From the NCBI RefSeq assembly GCF_902506345.1, contig NZ_LR733413.1, positions 3,359,198-3,423,197 of the forward strand: a stretch of 64,000 bases of DNA, in the 5' to 3' direction. Made by a program: the position numbers and the translations under genes. Every line of letters begins with the position of its first letter. The first letter of the stretch is position 1. This document shows positions 44,350-54,691 of this stretch, piece after piece. Origin of the DNA: Flavobacterium sp. 9R (GTDB lineage Bacteria; Bacteroidota; Bacteroidia; Flavobacteriales; Flavobacteriaceae). The notes below the pieces were generated by a model, which did not search any database, was not told the DNA's origin, and worked only from the letters and a program-made list of their open reading frames with translations.

Positions 44350-46359
44350 ATGTATAAAAAAATAGTGCTTTTTGCCACCATTTTACTGGCGTTTCCGGTT
44401 TTTTCACAAGAAAATCTAGACGAAGTAAAGGTGACCAAAAAGCGAAAAGGATTGCAAAAATCCTTCACGGTTACCACCAACACTACCTTGGTAACCAGCA
44501 AAGAGTTGCTTAAAGCAGCTTGTTGTAATTTGGCCGAAAGTTTCGAGACCAATCCTTCTATCGATGTGAATTTTTCGGATGCTTTGACGGGCACGAAGCA
44601 AATCAAAATGTTAGGTTTGACGAGTCCGTACCTGATGATTACTGAGGAAAATGTGCCTTCTGTTCGTGGTGCCTCACAAGCCTATGGACTGTCGTTTACA
44701 CCGGGAACGTGGGTTGAAAGTATTCAAATTACCAAAGGTGCGGGAAGTGTGGTGAATGGTTATGAGAGCATTTCGGGTCAAATAAACACCGAATTGATTA
44801 AGCCTATTAACGATATTCCTTTCTTTTTGAATGCCTACGGTTCTACCGATTCTCGATTTGAGTTGAACACGCATTTTAACACGCAATTGTCTCAAAAATG
44901 GAGTAGTAGTTTGTTTGTACACGGTAACACTCGTGTGTCTAAAATGGACCAGAACAACGATGGTTTTATGGATAATCCGTTGGCAAAGCAAATCAATGTT
45001 ATGAATCGCTACCAATATTATGATGCCGAAAACGGACTAGTGAGTTTTATCAATTTCAGGTATATGAATGATAAAAAACAAGCTGGTGAGGTTGATTTTG
45101 ATCCCGATACAGACAGCGGTACCACTAATCGTTGGGGTTCTGAAATCAATACGCAAAGATTGGATTTGGCAACGAAAGTGGGCTATGTCTTCAAAGACAT
45201 GCCGTTTCAAAGTATAGGTTTTCAAAATGCTTTTACGTTGCATGACCAAAACTCGTATTATGGTTTGAATTTGTACGATATTAAGCAAAGTAGCTTTTAT
45301 TCGAATTTGATTTTCAACTCTATCATTAACAATACAAAGCATAAGTTTGCAACTGGAATCAACTTTGCGTACGACAATTACAATGAGTTTGTGGGGTTGA
45401 CAGATTATGGAAGAGTAGATAATTCAGTAGGTGCTTTTTTTGAATATACGTATGATAACGACGATAATTTCAGCTTGGTTTTAGGCGGAAGAGTCGATAA
45501 TCACAATCGATTGGGGACTTTTGTAACGCCTCGTTTGCACCTTCGTTACAATCCTTGGGAGAAAACGGTGATTCGTTTTTCGGCAGGAAGAGGAAAACGT
45601 GCGGCGAATATTTTTGCCGAAAATCAATCGTTGTTTGCTAGCTCTAGAACGCTTTCTATTTTGGATACCGATGGGAAAATCTATGGCTTGAATCCAGAAA
45701 TTGCTTGGAATTATGGTTTAAGTTTTAATCAAAAATTTCAATTGTTTGGCCGAAACGGTGATACTGGAATTGATATTTACAGAACCGATTTTCAAAATCA
45801 AGCCGTAGTCGATGTAATGCAATCGCCGCAGCAGGTTTTGTTTTATAATCTAAAAGGGAAGTCCTATGCGACGAGTTTGCAAATCGAATTCAATTATGAA
45901 CTAGCGAATCGTTTTAGTTTGCGTTCTGCTTATAAGTATTATGACATTCAAACGCACTATTTGTCAGGTGTTTACCAAAGACCCTTGCAAGCGAAGCATC
46001 GTTTTTTTGGGAATTTAGAATACGAAACAGGACGAAGTGAATCTGGAAGCCAATGGCGTTTTGATGCAACTTATAACTGGTTAGGCAAACAGCAATTGCC
46101 AGTGACAGCTTCGAATCCTACTCAAGATCGTTTACCTGAGTTTTCACCTTCTTATAACTTGATTAATGCTCAAGTAACACATGTGTTTTCTTCTAATTTC
46201 GAAGTGTATGTTGGAGGAGAAAATATTGGTAATTATAAGCAAAGCAAAGCAATACTTGGAGCAGAAACTCCTTTTGGGCCTACTTTTGATGCTTCAATTG
46301 TATATGCGCCAATCTTTGGTCAAATGTATTATGCAGGACTACGTTTTAAAATAAAATAA
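44350..46359 (+). CDS. TonB-dependent outer-membrane receptor
   Basis: The 669 residues have a signal peptide (about 1-19), then directly a plug domain (about 45-160) without the carboxypeptidase-like N-domain common in Bacteroidota receptors, and a 22-strand-type barrel ending in GLRFKIK. The plug begins with KAACCNLAESFETNPSID, with a Cys pair that could bind metal. The flanking Cys-rich and HMA genes suggest copper or another soft metal as cargo, though the cargo cannot be read directly. Confidence 0.88.
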   Translation: MYKKIVLFATILLAFPVFSQENLDEVKVTKKRKGLQKSFTVTTNTTLVTSKELLKAACCNLAESFETNPSIDVNFSDALTGTKQIKMLGLTSPYLMITEENVPSVRGASQAYGLSFTPGTWVESIQITKGAGSVVNGYESISGQINTELIKPINDIPFFLNAYGSTDSRFELNTHFNTQLSQKWSSSLFVHGNTRVSKMDQNNDGFMDNPLAKQINVMNRYQYYDAENGLVSFINFRYMNDKKQAGEVDFDPDTDSGTTNRWGSEINTQRLDLATKVGYVFKDMPFQSIGFQNAFTLHDQNSYYGLNLYDIKQSSFYSNLIFNSIINNTKHKFATGINFAYDNYNEFVGLTDYGRVDNSVGAFFEYTYDNDDNFSLVLGGRVDNHNRLGTFVTPRLHLRYNPWEKTVIRFSAGRGKRAANIFAENQSLFASSRTLSILDTDGKIYGLNPEIAWNYGLSFNQKFQLFGRNGDTGIDIYRTDFQNQAVVDVMQSPQQVLFYNLKGKSYATSLQIEFNYELANRFSLRSAYKYYDIQTHYLSGVYQRPLQAKHRFFGNLEYETGRSESGSQWRFDATYNWLGKQQLPVTASNPTQDRLPEFSPSYNLINAQVTHVFSSNFEVYVGGENIGNYKQSKAILGAETPFGPTFDASIVYAPIFGQMYYAGLRFKIK

Positions 46360-46379
46360 ACTTTAAATAAATAGAAATT

Positions 46380-46724
46380 ATGAAAAAAATAGTTTTAGTT
46401 GTATTAGTTGCTTTAGTTGGTTTTGTTGCTCAAGCACAAGAAAAAAAGAACAAAAATGCTAAACATGTAACCGAAGTAAATGGTAATTGTGGGCTGTGTC
46501 AAAAACGCATTCAAAAGGCTGCTCTTTCTGTAGAAGGGGTGAAGTCAGCTACTTGGGATATTCCTTCGCATCAATTATCTTTAATTCTCAATGAAGAAAA
46601 GTGTTCCCTTCTTGATGTTAAAAAGGCAATTGCAAAAGTGGGTCATGATACTGATGATGTAAAAGCAACAAAAGAAGATTACGACAAGTTGCATTCATGT
46701 TGTTTGTACGAGAGAAAAGAATAA
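46380..46724 (+). CDS. Exported heavy-metal-associated (HMA) domain protein
   Basis: The 114 residues comprise a signal peptide (about 1-20, ending VAQAQ) and one HMA domain with the metal-binding C37-GL-C40 (VNGNCGLCQKRI), plus a C-terminal HSCCLYERKE with a further Cys pair. It is an exported metallochaperone candidate, 20 bases after the TonB receptor, and thus in the same transcript. Copper is the most likely metal by family, but unproven. Confidence 0.87.
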   Translation: MKKIVLVVLVALVGFVAQAQEKKNKNAKHVTEVNGNCGLCQKRIQKAALSVEGVKSATWDIPSHQLSLILNEEKCSLLDVKKAIAKVGHDTDDVKATKEDYDKLHSCCLYERKE

Positions 46725-46732
46725 TTTTTTAG

Positions 46733-46766
46733 AACACCCAAGACAATCGTTTTGGGTGTTTTTTTA
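46733..46766 (+). terminator. Terminator of the metal-handling cluster
   Basis: AACACCCAA (46733-46741) and TTGGGTGTT (46752-46760) form a nine-base stem followed by T residues. Confidence 0.9.
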
Positions 46767-46862
46767 AACCGTTAATAAAACTTTAAAATAGGGGTTTGTT
46801 TTGCGCCTTTGTTAAAAAATGCCTATTTTCACCAACTAATAAATCCAAATTTAAGCCCGAAT

Positions 46863-47534
46863 ATGAATAATTTTGAATGGACCCAATTATTAAATCCTGA
46901 GTTTTATATCACATTAAGTATAGGTGGCGTTCAAATTGGGTTGTATGTGGTTTTGTTTATCGTATTTGCCGAGACAGGACTTTTTGCAGGTTTTTTTCTT
47001 CCAGGTGATAGTTTACTTTTTCTTTCAGGAATTTACAGTCGTAGTTTAGTTGAAAATCTTTTCGTGGTTGAAAGTGATTTTATCAACGTGACTTTCTTGT
47101 CAATGATGGTTGCTATCGCAGGAGTTTTAGGGAATATGGTAGGTTATTGGTTTGGCGCCAAAAGTGGGTATTACTTGTTCAAGAAAGAAGATACCTTTTG
47201 GTTTAAGAAAAAGTATTTATTGCAATCGAAAGATTTCTTCGAAAAGTATGGAGGAAAAGCCATTATCTATGCTAGATTCTTGCCTATTTTTAGAACGTTT
47301 GCACCAATAGTTGCAGGAATTGTTTCGATGGATAAGAAGAAGTTTATGTTCTTTAATATTTTGAGTTCGTTTATGTGGGCGTTTCTTTTGATTTTTGCCG
47401 GGCATTATTTGTATGGCATCTTTCTTGAATACGGTATCGACTTGAAAAAACACATTGAATATATTGTAATTGGGATTATTTTGGTTTCTACTTTTCCAGT
47501 TTTTATGAAAATGTTGAAAAAGAGACCAGAATAA
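46863..47534 (+). CDS. DedA/SNARE-associated family membrane protein
   Basis: The ATG at 46863 is preferred; the in-frame start at 46809 would add residues with no counterpart. The 223 residues carry about five membrane helices, an ETGLFAGFFLPGDSLL segment (about 36-51), and the GG-x9-RF-P pattern (YGGKAIIYARFLPIFRTFAPIVAG, in two parts). DedA proteins transport lipids such as undecaprenyl phosphate or phosphatidylethanolamine across the inner membrane. It is monocistronic. Confidence 0.92.
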   Translation: MNNFEWTQLLNPEFYITLSIGGVQIGLYVVLFIVFAETGLFAGFFLPGDSLLFLSGIYSRSLVENLFVVESDFINVTFLSMMVAIAGVLGNMVGYWFGAKSGYYLFKKEDTFWFKKKYLLQSKDFFEKYGGKAIIYARFLPIFRTFAPIVAGIVSMDKKKFMFFNILSSFMWAFLLIFAGHYLYGIFLEYGIDLKKHIEYIVIGIILVSTFPVFMKMLKKRPE

Positions 47535-47582
47535 TTTAGTTCATTGTAAATAGTGATAAGTCCTTAGTTGATTATACAAACA

Positions 47583-47616
47583 AAAAAACCGAAGCTTTAA
47601 GCTTCGGATTTTTTTA
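47583..47616. terminator. Bidirectional terminator between the DedA gene and groL
   Basis: CCGAAGCTT (47589-47597) and AAGCTTCGG (47599-47607), flanked by A and T runs, lie between convergent genes. A second weaker hairpin, TTCCAAA/TTTGGAA, follows at 47621-47641. Confidence 0.92.
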
Positions 47617-47665
47617 TGGTTTCCAAATTTGGAGTTTGGAATTTTTGTATTGGGAATTATGTTTA

Positions 47666-49309
<1,644 letters not shown>

Positions 49310-49332
49310 TTAGAATAATTAATAAATTGAAG

Positions 49333-49352
49333 GGACAAGTCGCGACTTGTCC
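49333..49352. repeat. Perfect 20-base palindrome between groS and groL
   Basis: GGACAAGTCG followed by its exact complement CGACTTGTCC, within the 70-base groS-groL spacer. The two halves meet without a loop. It may be a dispersed repeat, a binding site or an mRNA processing hairpin. Confidence 0.8.
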
Positions 49353-49367
49353 GTACTGTTTAATTTT

Positions 49368-49643
49368 TTAGATTATAGCAAGAATGTCATCCTCGCGCAT
49401 AATCAAATAATCGGTTCCTTCTAATTTTAATTCTGTACCCGCATATTTACCGTAAAGTACGGTATCGCCTACTTTTACTGTCATTGCGTGGTCTTTGGTT
49501 CCGTTACCAACAGCAATTACAGTTCCTTTTTGAGGTTTTTCTTTTGCGGTATCAGGAATAAAAATCCCTGAAGCTGTTTTTGTTTCAGCGGCAACAGGTT
49601 CGATAAGAACTCTATCCGATAGGGGTTTAATGTTTAATGCCAT
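49368..49643 (-). CDS. groS: Co-chaperonin GroES
   Basis: GroES caps the GroEL chamber. The 91 residues show the N-terminal [23 protein letters not shown] (in two parts), the mobile loop and the C-terminal [14 protein letters not shown]. It is the first gene of groSL. No CIRCE repeat is seen upstream; a sigma-54-like promoter sequence lies about 55 bases before the start. Confidence 0.98.
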   Translation of the reverse strand: MALNIKPLSDRVLIEPVAAETKTASGIFIPDTAKEKPQKGTVIAVGNGTKDHAMTVKVGDTVLYGKYAGTELKLEGTDYLIMREDDILAII

Positions 49644-49690
49644 GGTTTTTATTTTTTATTTTGAATTAATTTTTAATCGATTCTTGAATT

Positions 49691-49706
49691 TCAGAAATTG
49701 TGCCAA
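49691..49706 (-). promoter_or_regulatory. Sigma-54-like sequence before groS
   Basis: On the minus strand TTGGCAC (49706-49700), five bases, CTGAA resembles the -24/-12 sigma-54 promoter TGGCAC-N5-TTGC. The -24 half is exact, but the -12 GC is not conserved. A sigma-54 activator gene lies about 2 kb away. Confidence 0.3.
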
Positions 49707-49736
49707 GCCTTATAAACTGACAATTTTTCCTAAAAA

Positions 49737-49766
49737 AAATGCCAGCTTTGACAGGCTGGCATTTTA
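49737..49766 (-). terminator. Terminator of secG
   Basis: AAATGCCAGC (49737-49746) and GCTGGCATTT (49755-49764) form a ten-base stem followed on the minus strand by T residues. Confidence 0.9.
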
Positions 49767-49783
49767 TAATGTATAGGTTTCTA

Positions 49784-50122
49784 TTATTTTGTAGCAGGTG
49801 CAGCAGGTGTTGCAGGTGCATTTTGTACTGGAGCTGTTTGTGGAGCAGCAGTTTCAGTTTTTTCGATGATTTTAGAATCTGTATCACTCATAGATCCTGA
49901 AAAGCTTAAGCTAGAAAGCAAAATTAAAGCAATCAAGATAGTAGCTAATGTCCAAGTACTTTTGTCTAAGAAGTCAGTCGTTTTTTGAACACCACCCAAC
50001 ATTTGTGATCCTCCTATTGATGATGATAATCCGCCACCTTTAGGGTTTTGAACCATAATTACTACGATTAGTAAAAAACAAACTATAGTTATTAAAACTA
50101 AAAAAATTGAAAATGTGCTCAT
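49784..50122 (-). CDS. secG: Preprotein translocase subunit SecG
   Basis: SecG is a small two-helix subunit of the SecYEG translocon. The 112 residues have helix 1 (about 4-24), the conserved QNPKGGGLSSSIGG loop and helix 2 (about 58-76), then an Ala/Pro/Thr-rich C-terminal extension of about 30 residues. It is the last gene of the lptE-TPR-secG run, three bases after the TPR gene. Confidence 0.95.
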   Translation of the reverse strand: MSTFSIFLVLITIVCFLLIVVIMVQNPKGGGLSSSIGGSQMLGGVQKTTDFLDKSTWTLATILIALILLSSLSFSGSMSDTDSKIIEKTETAAPQTAPVQNAPATPAAPATK

Positions 50123-50125
50123 TGT

Positions 50126-50977
50126 TTAATTATTGTTATTTTGTAAATTCCTTATTTCTGATATATGGTCTGCAAAGAAACTACTTTTTTCTGGATATTT
50201 CAAAATTAATATTTCATAAGCTTGTATCGCTTTTTGATATTTTTTTTGTTCCAAGTAAACTCTTGCTAAAGTCTCTGTCATTAAGTGCGTATTGTCTGAA
50301 GAATTGAGTTCAAATTGCGGGGCTGGAGCAGTACCAGGTTTGATTGGCGCAATTTTAGGATTGGTTTCGATGAACTTATCAATCAATGCTGCTTTTTTCT
50401 TTCTCTCTTCTTCCATACTATCTTCGAAGGTTTTTGAATTGTTGTCTATGCTTCGGTCGATAGGCTGTGTTCTCGATAATTGTAACCATTCCTGAAATGA
50501 GTGCTTTTCATTTGGTGTAAAGTCAATGGGTTTGCCGAGTTCAATAACCGATTCCGACTCGTTATCGGAAATAGTATCGTTATTATTAGTCGCTTCTTTT
50601 ATAGACGTGAGTATAGATAATTCTAGTGCTTTTTGTTGCTGTTCCAAAATTGTTTTTGGATGTACGATTTCACTATCTACCACTTCCATATTCATAAGCT
50701 CGAGATTTTTTTTGTCGTACAAGTCATTTTGAAGAGTATCAAAATGCTCTGAGGTGATGAAATCAAATAGTATCGAACGGTCTGTGGTATGCGCAGCTGT
50801 AACCTTTAAGGCATAATTGTATTTGAAACTATTTTGGTTGAAAAGACCTTTTAGACGTAAAGCTCTTGCGCTTTGAAAGTATGGAAATTCATTCAGAATA
50901 TTGCCAAGTGCATCCGTATAGGCACTATTAATAGTGTCGGGTTTGTTTATTAAAAAGGTATAATCAGTAACGTTCAT
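50126..50977 (-). CDS. TPR-containing cytosolic protein, unknown function
   Basis: The 283 residues have no signal peptide. The N-terminal part (about 10-90) is helical with a FPYFQSARALRLKGL segment; the middle (about 110-210) is charged and low in complexity; a TPR-like helix pair lies at about 235-270 (LARVYLEQKKYQKAIQAYEILILKYPE in two helices). Between lptE and secG it may act in envelope biogenesis, but this rests only on gene order. Confidence 0.7.
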   Translation of the reverse strand: MNVTDYTFLINKPDTINSAYTDALGNILNEFPYFQSARALRLKGLFNQNSFKYNYALKVTAAHTTDRSILFDFITSEHFDTLQNDLYDKKNLELMNMEVVDSEIVHPKTILEQQQKALELSILTSIKEATNNNDTISDNESESVIELGKPIDFTPNEKHSFQEWLQLSRTQPIDRSIDNNSKTFEDSMEEERKKKAALIDKFIETNPKIAPIKPGTAPAPQFELNSSDNTHLMTETLARVYLEQKKYQKAIQAYEILILKYPEKSSFFADHISEIRNLQNNNN

Positions 50978-51004
50978 TTTATAATCAAGATAGGATTAAT
51001 TGGA

Positions 51005-51508
51005 TTACCACTTTGCCAGTGATTCATTAAAAATGTCTTGCGAAATTCTATCAAAAATTTCTTTTAGACCAGCGCTCAATGTCGAACCTGTTAACTGTTG
51101 GTCGGCAGGATAATCATAGAAAAACTCAAATGATTTTTCAAAGTTATCGGTTTCTTTGTTTTTATTAGTGAAACGGACATTAATTCTGATTTTCAAACGG
51201 TTTTGCGCGGCACGCTGATCGGCCGTTGCTGTCATTGGGCTGATTCTATAATCGGTAATTTCTCCTTCGTATACCAAATCACCTCCATTTTTTACCAAGT
51301 TTAAATTGGTTTGATTCTGAATTAAATCTTGTAATTGTAAGGTGAAAGTTCTGTCTATTCCAGGTTCAATCAATTCGGCATTGTTTTGGAAAAAATTCAC
51401 TTGAAATGTTTTTGCATCAATTTTACCAGAACCAGTAAAGTTGTATACGCCACAGCTATTCAGTGTGAAAAGGCAAATGATTGCAAATAAAAAAAATAAA
51501 TTTCTCAT
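51005..51508 (-). CDS. lptE: LptE-like outer-membrane LPS assembly lipoprotein
   Basis: The ATG at 51508 gives a lipoprotein signal peptide ending FTLNSCG with C19; an in-frame ATG at 51649 lies within the upstream gene. The 167 residues follow with GVYNFTGSGKIDAKTFQV and a beta-rich body, typical of the Bacteroidota LptE family, which plugs LptD for LPS insertion in the outer membrane. It is downstream of the sigma-54 activator with an 82-base gap. Confidence 0.85.
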   Translation of the reverse strand: MRNLFFLFAIICLFTLNSCGVYNFTGSGKIDAKTFQVNFFQNNAELIEPGIDRTFTLQLQDLIQNQTNLNLVKNGGDLVYEGEITDYRISPMTATADQRAAQNRLKIRINVRFTNKNKETDNFEKSFEFFYDYPADQQLTGSTLSAGLKEIFDRISQDIFNESLAKW

Positions 51509-51590
51509 AAAGTTGTGGTGAAAGGAACACCATTTTAAGTTCTTAGTTCCAAATTTATTCAAATATAGTAATTTGGAATTGTATTCATTT

Positions 51591-52844
51591 TTATAAATCG
51601 AATTGTTTGATTTTTCGATACAAAGTACGTTCTGAAATTCCCAATTCATCAGCGGCAGCCTTTCGTTTTCCTTTGTTTTTTTCTAACGACTTTTTAATCA
51701 ACTCAATTTCTTTTTGTTCTAGTTTGAGAATCTCTTCTTCTTCAATCGTTTCTGCAAAAAGATAATTTTCCTCAGGTTCTTGATAATTGTTATCAATATT
51801 TTGAGTGGTAATTACTGCTGTTCTTGGCTCTTCTTCAAATTCAATTTCGCTATCTGATTTTGAACCATATAACTTTTGAATTAGGTTTTGATTGGTTTCT
51901 TGCACTTTTGAACTTCCGTTTTGCATTAATTCCAACGTCAGTTTTTTTAAATCGTGCAAGTCGCTTTTCATATCAAAAAGAACTTTGTATAAAATTTCTC
52001 TTTCGGTATTGAAATCACTTTCGCTTTTCTTGTCTTTAATAACCGATGGCAAGTTGCTACTTTCTACAGGTAAATAGGATTGCAAAGTTGCCGCACTAAT
52101 ATCGCGATTGGTTTCTAAAACGGAAATTTGCTCTGCAACGTTTCTTAGCTGTCTGATATTTCCACTCCAACGGAATTTTTGCAATATATGAACGGCGTTA
52201 TCGTCTAGCTTTAATGGAGGCATTTTATATTTATGAGCAAAATCAGCAGCAAATTTTCTAAACAATAAATGAATATCGTCTTTGCGGTCGCGAAGAGGAG
52301 GTAAAGTAATGTCTACCGTACTCAAACGATAGTACAAATCTTCTCTGAATTTTCCTTTTTCAATGGCATCAAAAAGATTGACATTGGTGGCAGCTACAAT
52401 TCGAACGTTCGTTTTTTGTACTTGAGACGAACCCACTTTTAGGAATTCACCATTTTCAAGAATACGTAGCAAACGCACCTGAGTAGTTAATGGCAGTTCT
52501 CCAACTTCATCTAGAAATATGGTTCCGCCATCAGCAACTTCAAAATAGCCTTCTCTAGTATTAGTTGCTCCAGTAAAAGCGCCTTTTTCGTGACCAAAAA
52601 GCTCACTGTCAATAGTGCCTTCAGGGATAGCACCGCAGTTAACAGCAATGTATTTGCCGTGTTTTCTATGTGAAAGAGAATGGATGATTCTAGGAATGTT
52701 TTCTTTACCCACACCACTTTCACCAGAAACCAGCACCGAAATATCTGTTGGAGCCACTTGAATCGCTTTTTCGATGGCGCGATTGAGTTTGGGATCATTC
52801 CCAATAATTTCAAAACGTTGTTTTATTGCTTGAACTGTTTCCAT
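51591..52844 (-). CDS. Sigma-54-dependent activator without receiver domain
   Basis: The 417 residues start directly with the AAA+ domain (about 10-235): Walker A GESGVGKE, the sigma-54 contact loop GAFTGA, and Walker B GGTIFLDEVGE. A linker (about 260-360) of low similarity follows, then a Fis-type helix-turn-helix (about 385-417, RKAAADELGISERTLYRKI). With no receiver or GAF domain, activity is set by level or by a partner protein. Its target promoters are unknown; groS carries a weak sigma-54-like site. Confidence 0.92.
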   Translation of the reverse strand: METVQAIKQRFEIIGNDPKLNRAIEKAIQVAPTDISVLVSGESGVGKENIPRIIHSLSHRKHGKYIAVNCGAIPEGTIDSELFGHEKGAFTGATNTREGYFEVADGGTIFLDEVGELPLTTQVRLLRILENGEFLKVGSSQVQKTNVRIVAATNVNLFDAIEKGKFREDLYYRLSTVDITLPPLRDRKDDIHLLFRKFAADFAHKYKMPPLKLDDNAVHILQKFRWSGNIRQLRNVAEQISVLETNRDISAATLQSYLPVESSNLPSVIKDKKSESDFNTEREILYKVLFDMKSDLHDLKKLTLELMQNGSSKVQETNQNLIQKLYGSKSDSEIEFEEEPRTAVITTQNIDNNYQEPEENYLFAETIEEEEILKLEQKEIELIKKSLEKNKGKRKAAADELGISERTLYRKIKQFDL

Positions 52845-52930
52845 ATAGTTTTGTTTAAAGGTTTAAGTGTTTAATGGTTTGAAGTTGTTTTGGGAACGTT
52901 TTTAACCATTTTAAACTATTAAACTTTTTC

Positions 52931-54376
52931 TTAATTCATCTCGCTTAGCCCAATTGCTTCTCCTTTTAAAGTACCGCTGGTGCAACTTGTAATTTTTACA
53001 TTTACAAAATCACCTATTTTATAGTTCTCTTTAGGAAAAACAACAGTAATGCTTTGTGAATTTCTTCCTGAGAATTCTTCGGTTGATTTTTTTGAGATTT
53101 TTTCAACTAAAACTTCAACCGTCTGTCCAATGAATTCCTCGCTTCTGTACCAAGCATGTTTTTGTTGCAAGTCTACAATTTCTTGAAGTCTTCGAGCTTT
53201 GGTTTCTTCTGGAACGTCGTCTTCCATTTTTCTTCCAGCCAATGTTCCGGGGCGTTCTGAATAGGAATACATGTATCCAAAATTGTATTTTACATATTCC
53301 ATCAAGCTTAACGTATCTTGATGGTCTTGCTCGGTTTCGGTTGGGAATCCCGCAATCATGTCCTGAGAGATAGCGCAATTTGGAATAATTGCATTGATTT
53401 TGTCAATAAGTGCCATATATTCTTCTCGAGTATGCAAGCGATTCATTTCTTTTAGAATTCGGTTGCTTCCAGATTGAACAGGTAAATGGATGTGTTTACA
53501 AATGTTTGGGTATTTTGCTATTACGTGCAAAATACTTTCGTGCATGTCTTGCGGATTGGAAGTCGAAAAACGAATTCTCATTTTTGGATATCCTACAGCA
53601 ACCATTTCGAGTAATTGGTCAAAATCTACAGCTGTTGCTTTTTGCATTTCAGAAGCATTGACAAAGTCCTTTTTCAATCCGCCACCATACCATAAATAAC
53701 TGTCTACGTTTTGTCCTAAAAGAGTAACTTCTTTATATCCGTTGTTTTGTAATTCTTGAATCTCATTCATTATACTTTGAGGTTCACGACTTCTTTCTCG
53801 ACCTCGAGTAAATGGAACAACACAAAACGTGCACATATTGTCACAACCACGTGTTATAGAAACTAAAGCAGTAACTCCATTACTCATTAATCGAACCGGA
53901 GCAATGTCACCATAAGTTTCTTCTTTGGATAGAATTACATTAATAGCGTCACGACCTTCTTCAACCTCATTTAGTAAGTTTGGTAAGTCTTTGTATGCAT
54001 CTGGTCCAACAACCAAGTCTACGATTTTTTCTTCTTCTAAAAATTGATTTTTTAGACGTTCAGCCATACATCCTAAAACGCCAACCTTCATTTTTGGATT
54101 GATTCGTTTTACAGCATTGTATTTTTCTAATCGCTTTCTAATCGTTTGTTCGGCTTTGTCTCTAATTGAACAAGTATTTACTAAAACTAAATCAGCTTCT
54201 TCTAGTTTTTGAGTGGTGTTGTAGCCATTGCTCGATAAAATAGAAGCTACTACTTCGCTGTCTGAAAAATTCATAGCGCAACCGTAACTTTCTATAAAGA
54301 GCTTTTTGGTGTTTTCGGGTTTGTTTTCTAGAACAAGGCTTTCACCTTGTTTGCTTTCTTCAATGATCTTTTCCAT
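52931..54376 (-). CDS. miaB: tRNA 2-methylthio-N6-isopentenyladenosine synthase MiaB
   Basis: MiaB is a radical SAM methylthiotransferase acting on i6A37 of tRNA. From the ATG at 54376 it has 481 residues: an N-terminal UPF0004 domain with three cluster Cys (YGCAMN, NTCSIRD, LGCMAER), the radical SAM motif CDNMCTFC, and a C-terminal TRAM domain (about 415-480). The in-frame start at 54424 would add an improbable hydrophobic leader. Confidence 0.95.
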   Translation of the reverse strand: MEKIIEESKQGESLVLENKPENTKKLFIESYGCAMNFSDSEVVASILSSNGYNTTQKLEEADLVLVNTCSIRDKAEQTIRKRLEKYNAVKRINPKMKVGVLGCMAERLKNQFLEEEKIVDLVVGPDAYKDLPNLLNEVEEGRDAINVILSKEETYGDIAPVRLMSNGVTALVSITRGCDNMCTFCVVPFTRGRERSREPQSIMNEIQELQNNGYKEVTLLGQNVDSYLWYGGGLKKDFVNASEMQKATAVDFDQLLEMVAVGYPKMRIRFSTSNPQDMHESILHVIAKYPNICKHIHLPVQSGSNRILKEMNRLHTREEYMALIDKINAIIPNCAISQDMIAGFPTETEQDHQDTLSLMEYVKYNFGYMYSYSERPGTLAGRKMEDDVPEETKARRLQEIVDLQQKHAWYRSEEFIGQTVEVLVEKISKKSTEEFSGRNSQSITVVFPKENYKIGDFVNVKITSCTSGTLKGEAIGLSEMN

Positions 54377-54691
54377 GGGAATTTTAAAAGCGCAAATATA
54401 AGTGAAAATTAACGAATATGACAAGATGTCAGATCAAGAATTAACATTGTTTTTAGAGTTTTCTTAATGTTGTGAATCAAGATTTAATGGGATAAAGAAC
54501 GAATGACTGACAGTGTTTTTTATTTATTTGATTAAGCTAAAAAATAGTTTTATTGTTTTTTGAAAGCCTCCAAAATGGGACTTTTGATAGTTTTAGGAAT
54601 ATGTAATTCAACTATAAAATTTACTTTTAAAGTGTAATAATCTTAAAATTTAAAAAAATCATATACTTTTGCCGACATAAACAAACGGGAT
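54377..54691. other. Divergent intergenic region before topA
   Basis: These 315 AT-rich bases separate miaB and topA. TACTTTTG at 54664-54671 is a probable -7 element for topA, 21 bases before the start. No reading frame or RNA gene is seen. Confidence 0.5.

Noticed and set aside
44174..44407. 77-codon minus-strand frame over the hairpin region
   Set aside because: It spans the GC-rich inverted repeat and enters the TonB receptor gene; it matches no family and is explained by the repeat.
49644..49783. CIRCE/HrcA operator upstream of groS
   Set aside because: No TTAGCACTC-N9-GAGTGCTAA-like repeat is present.
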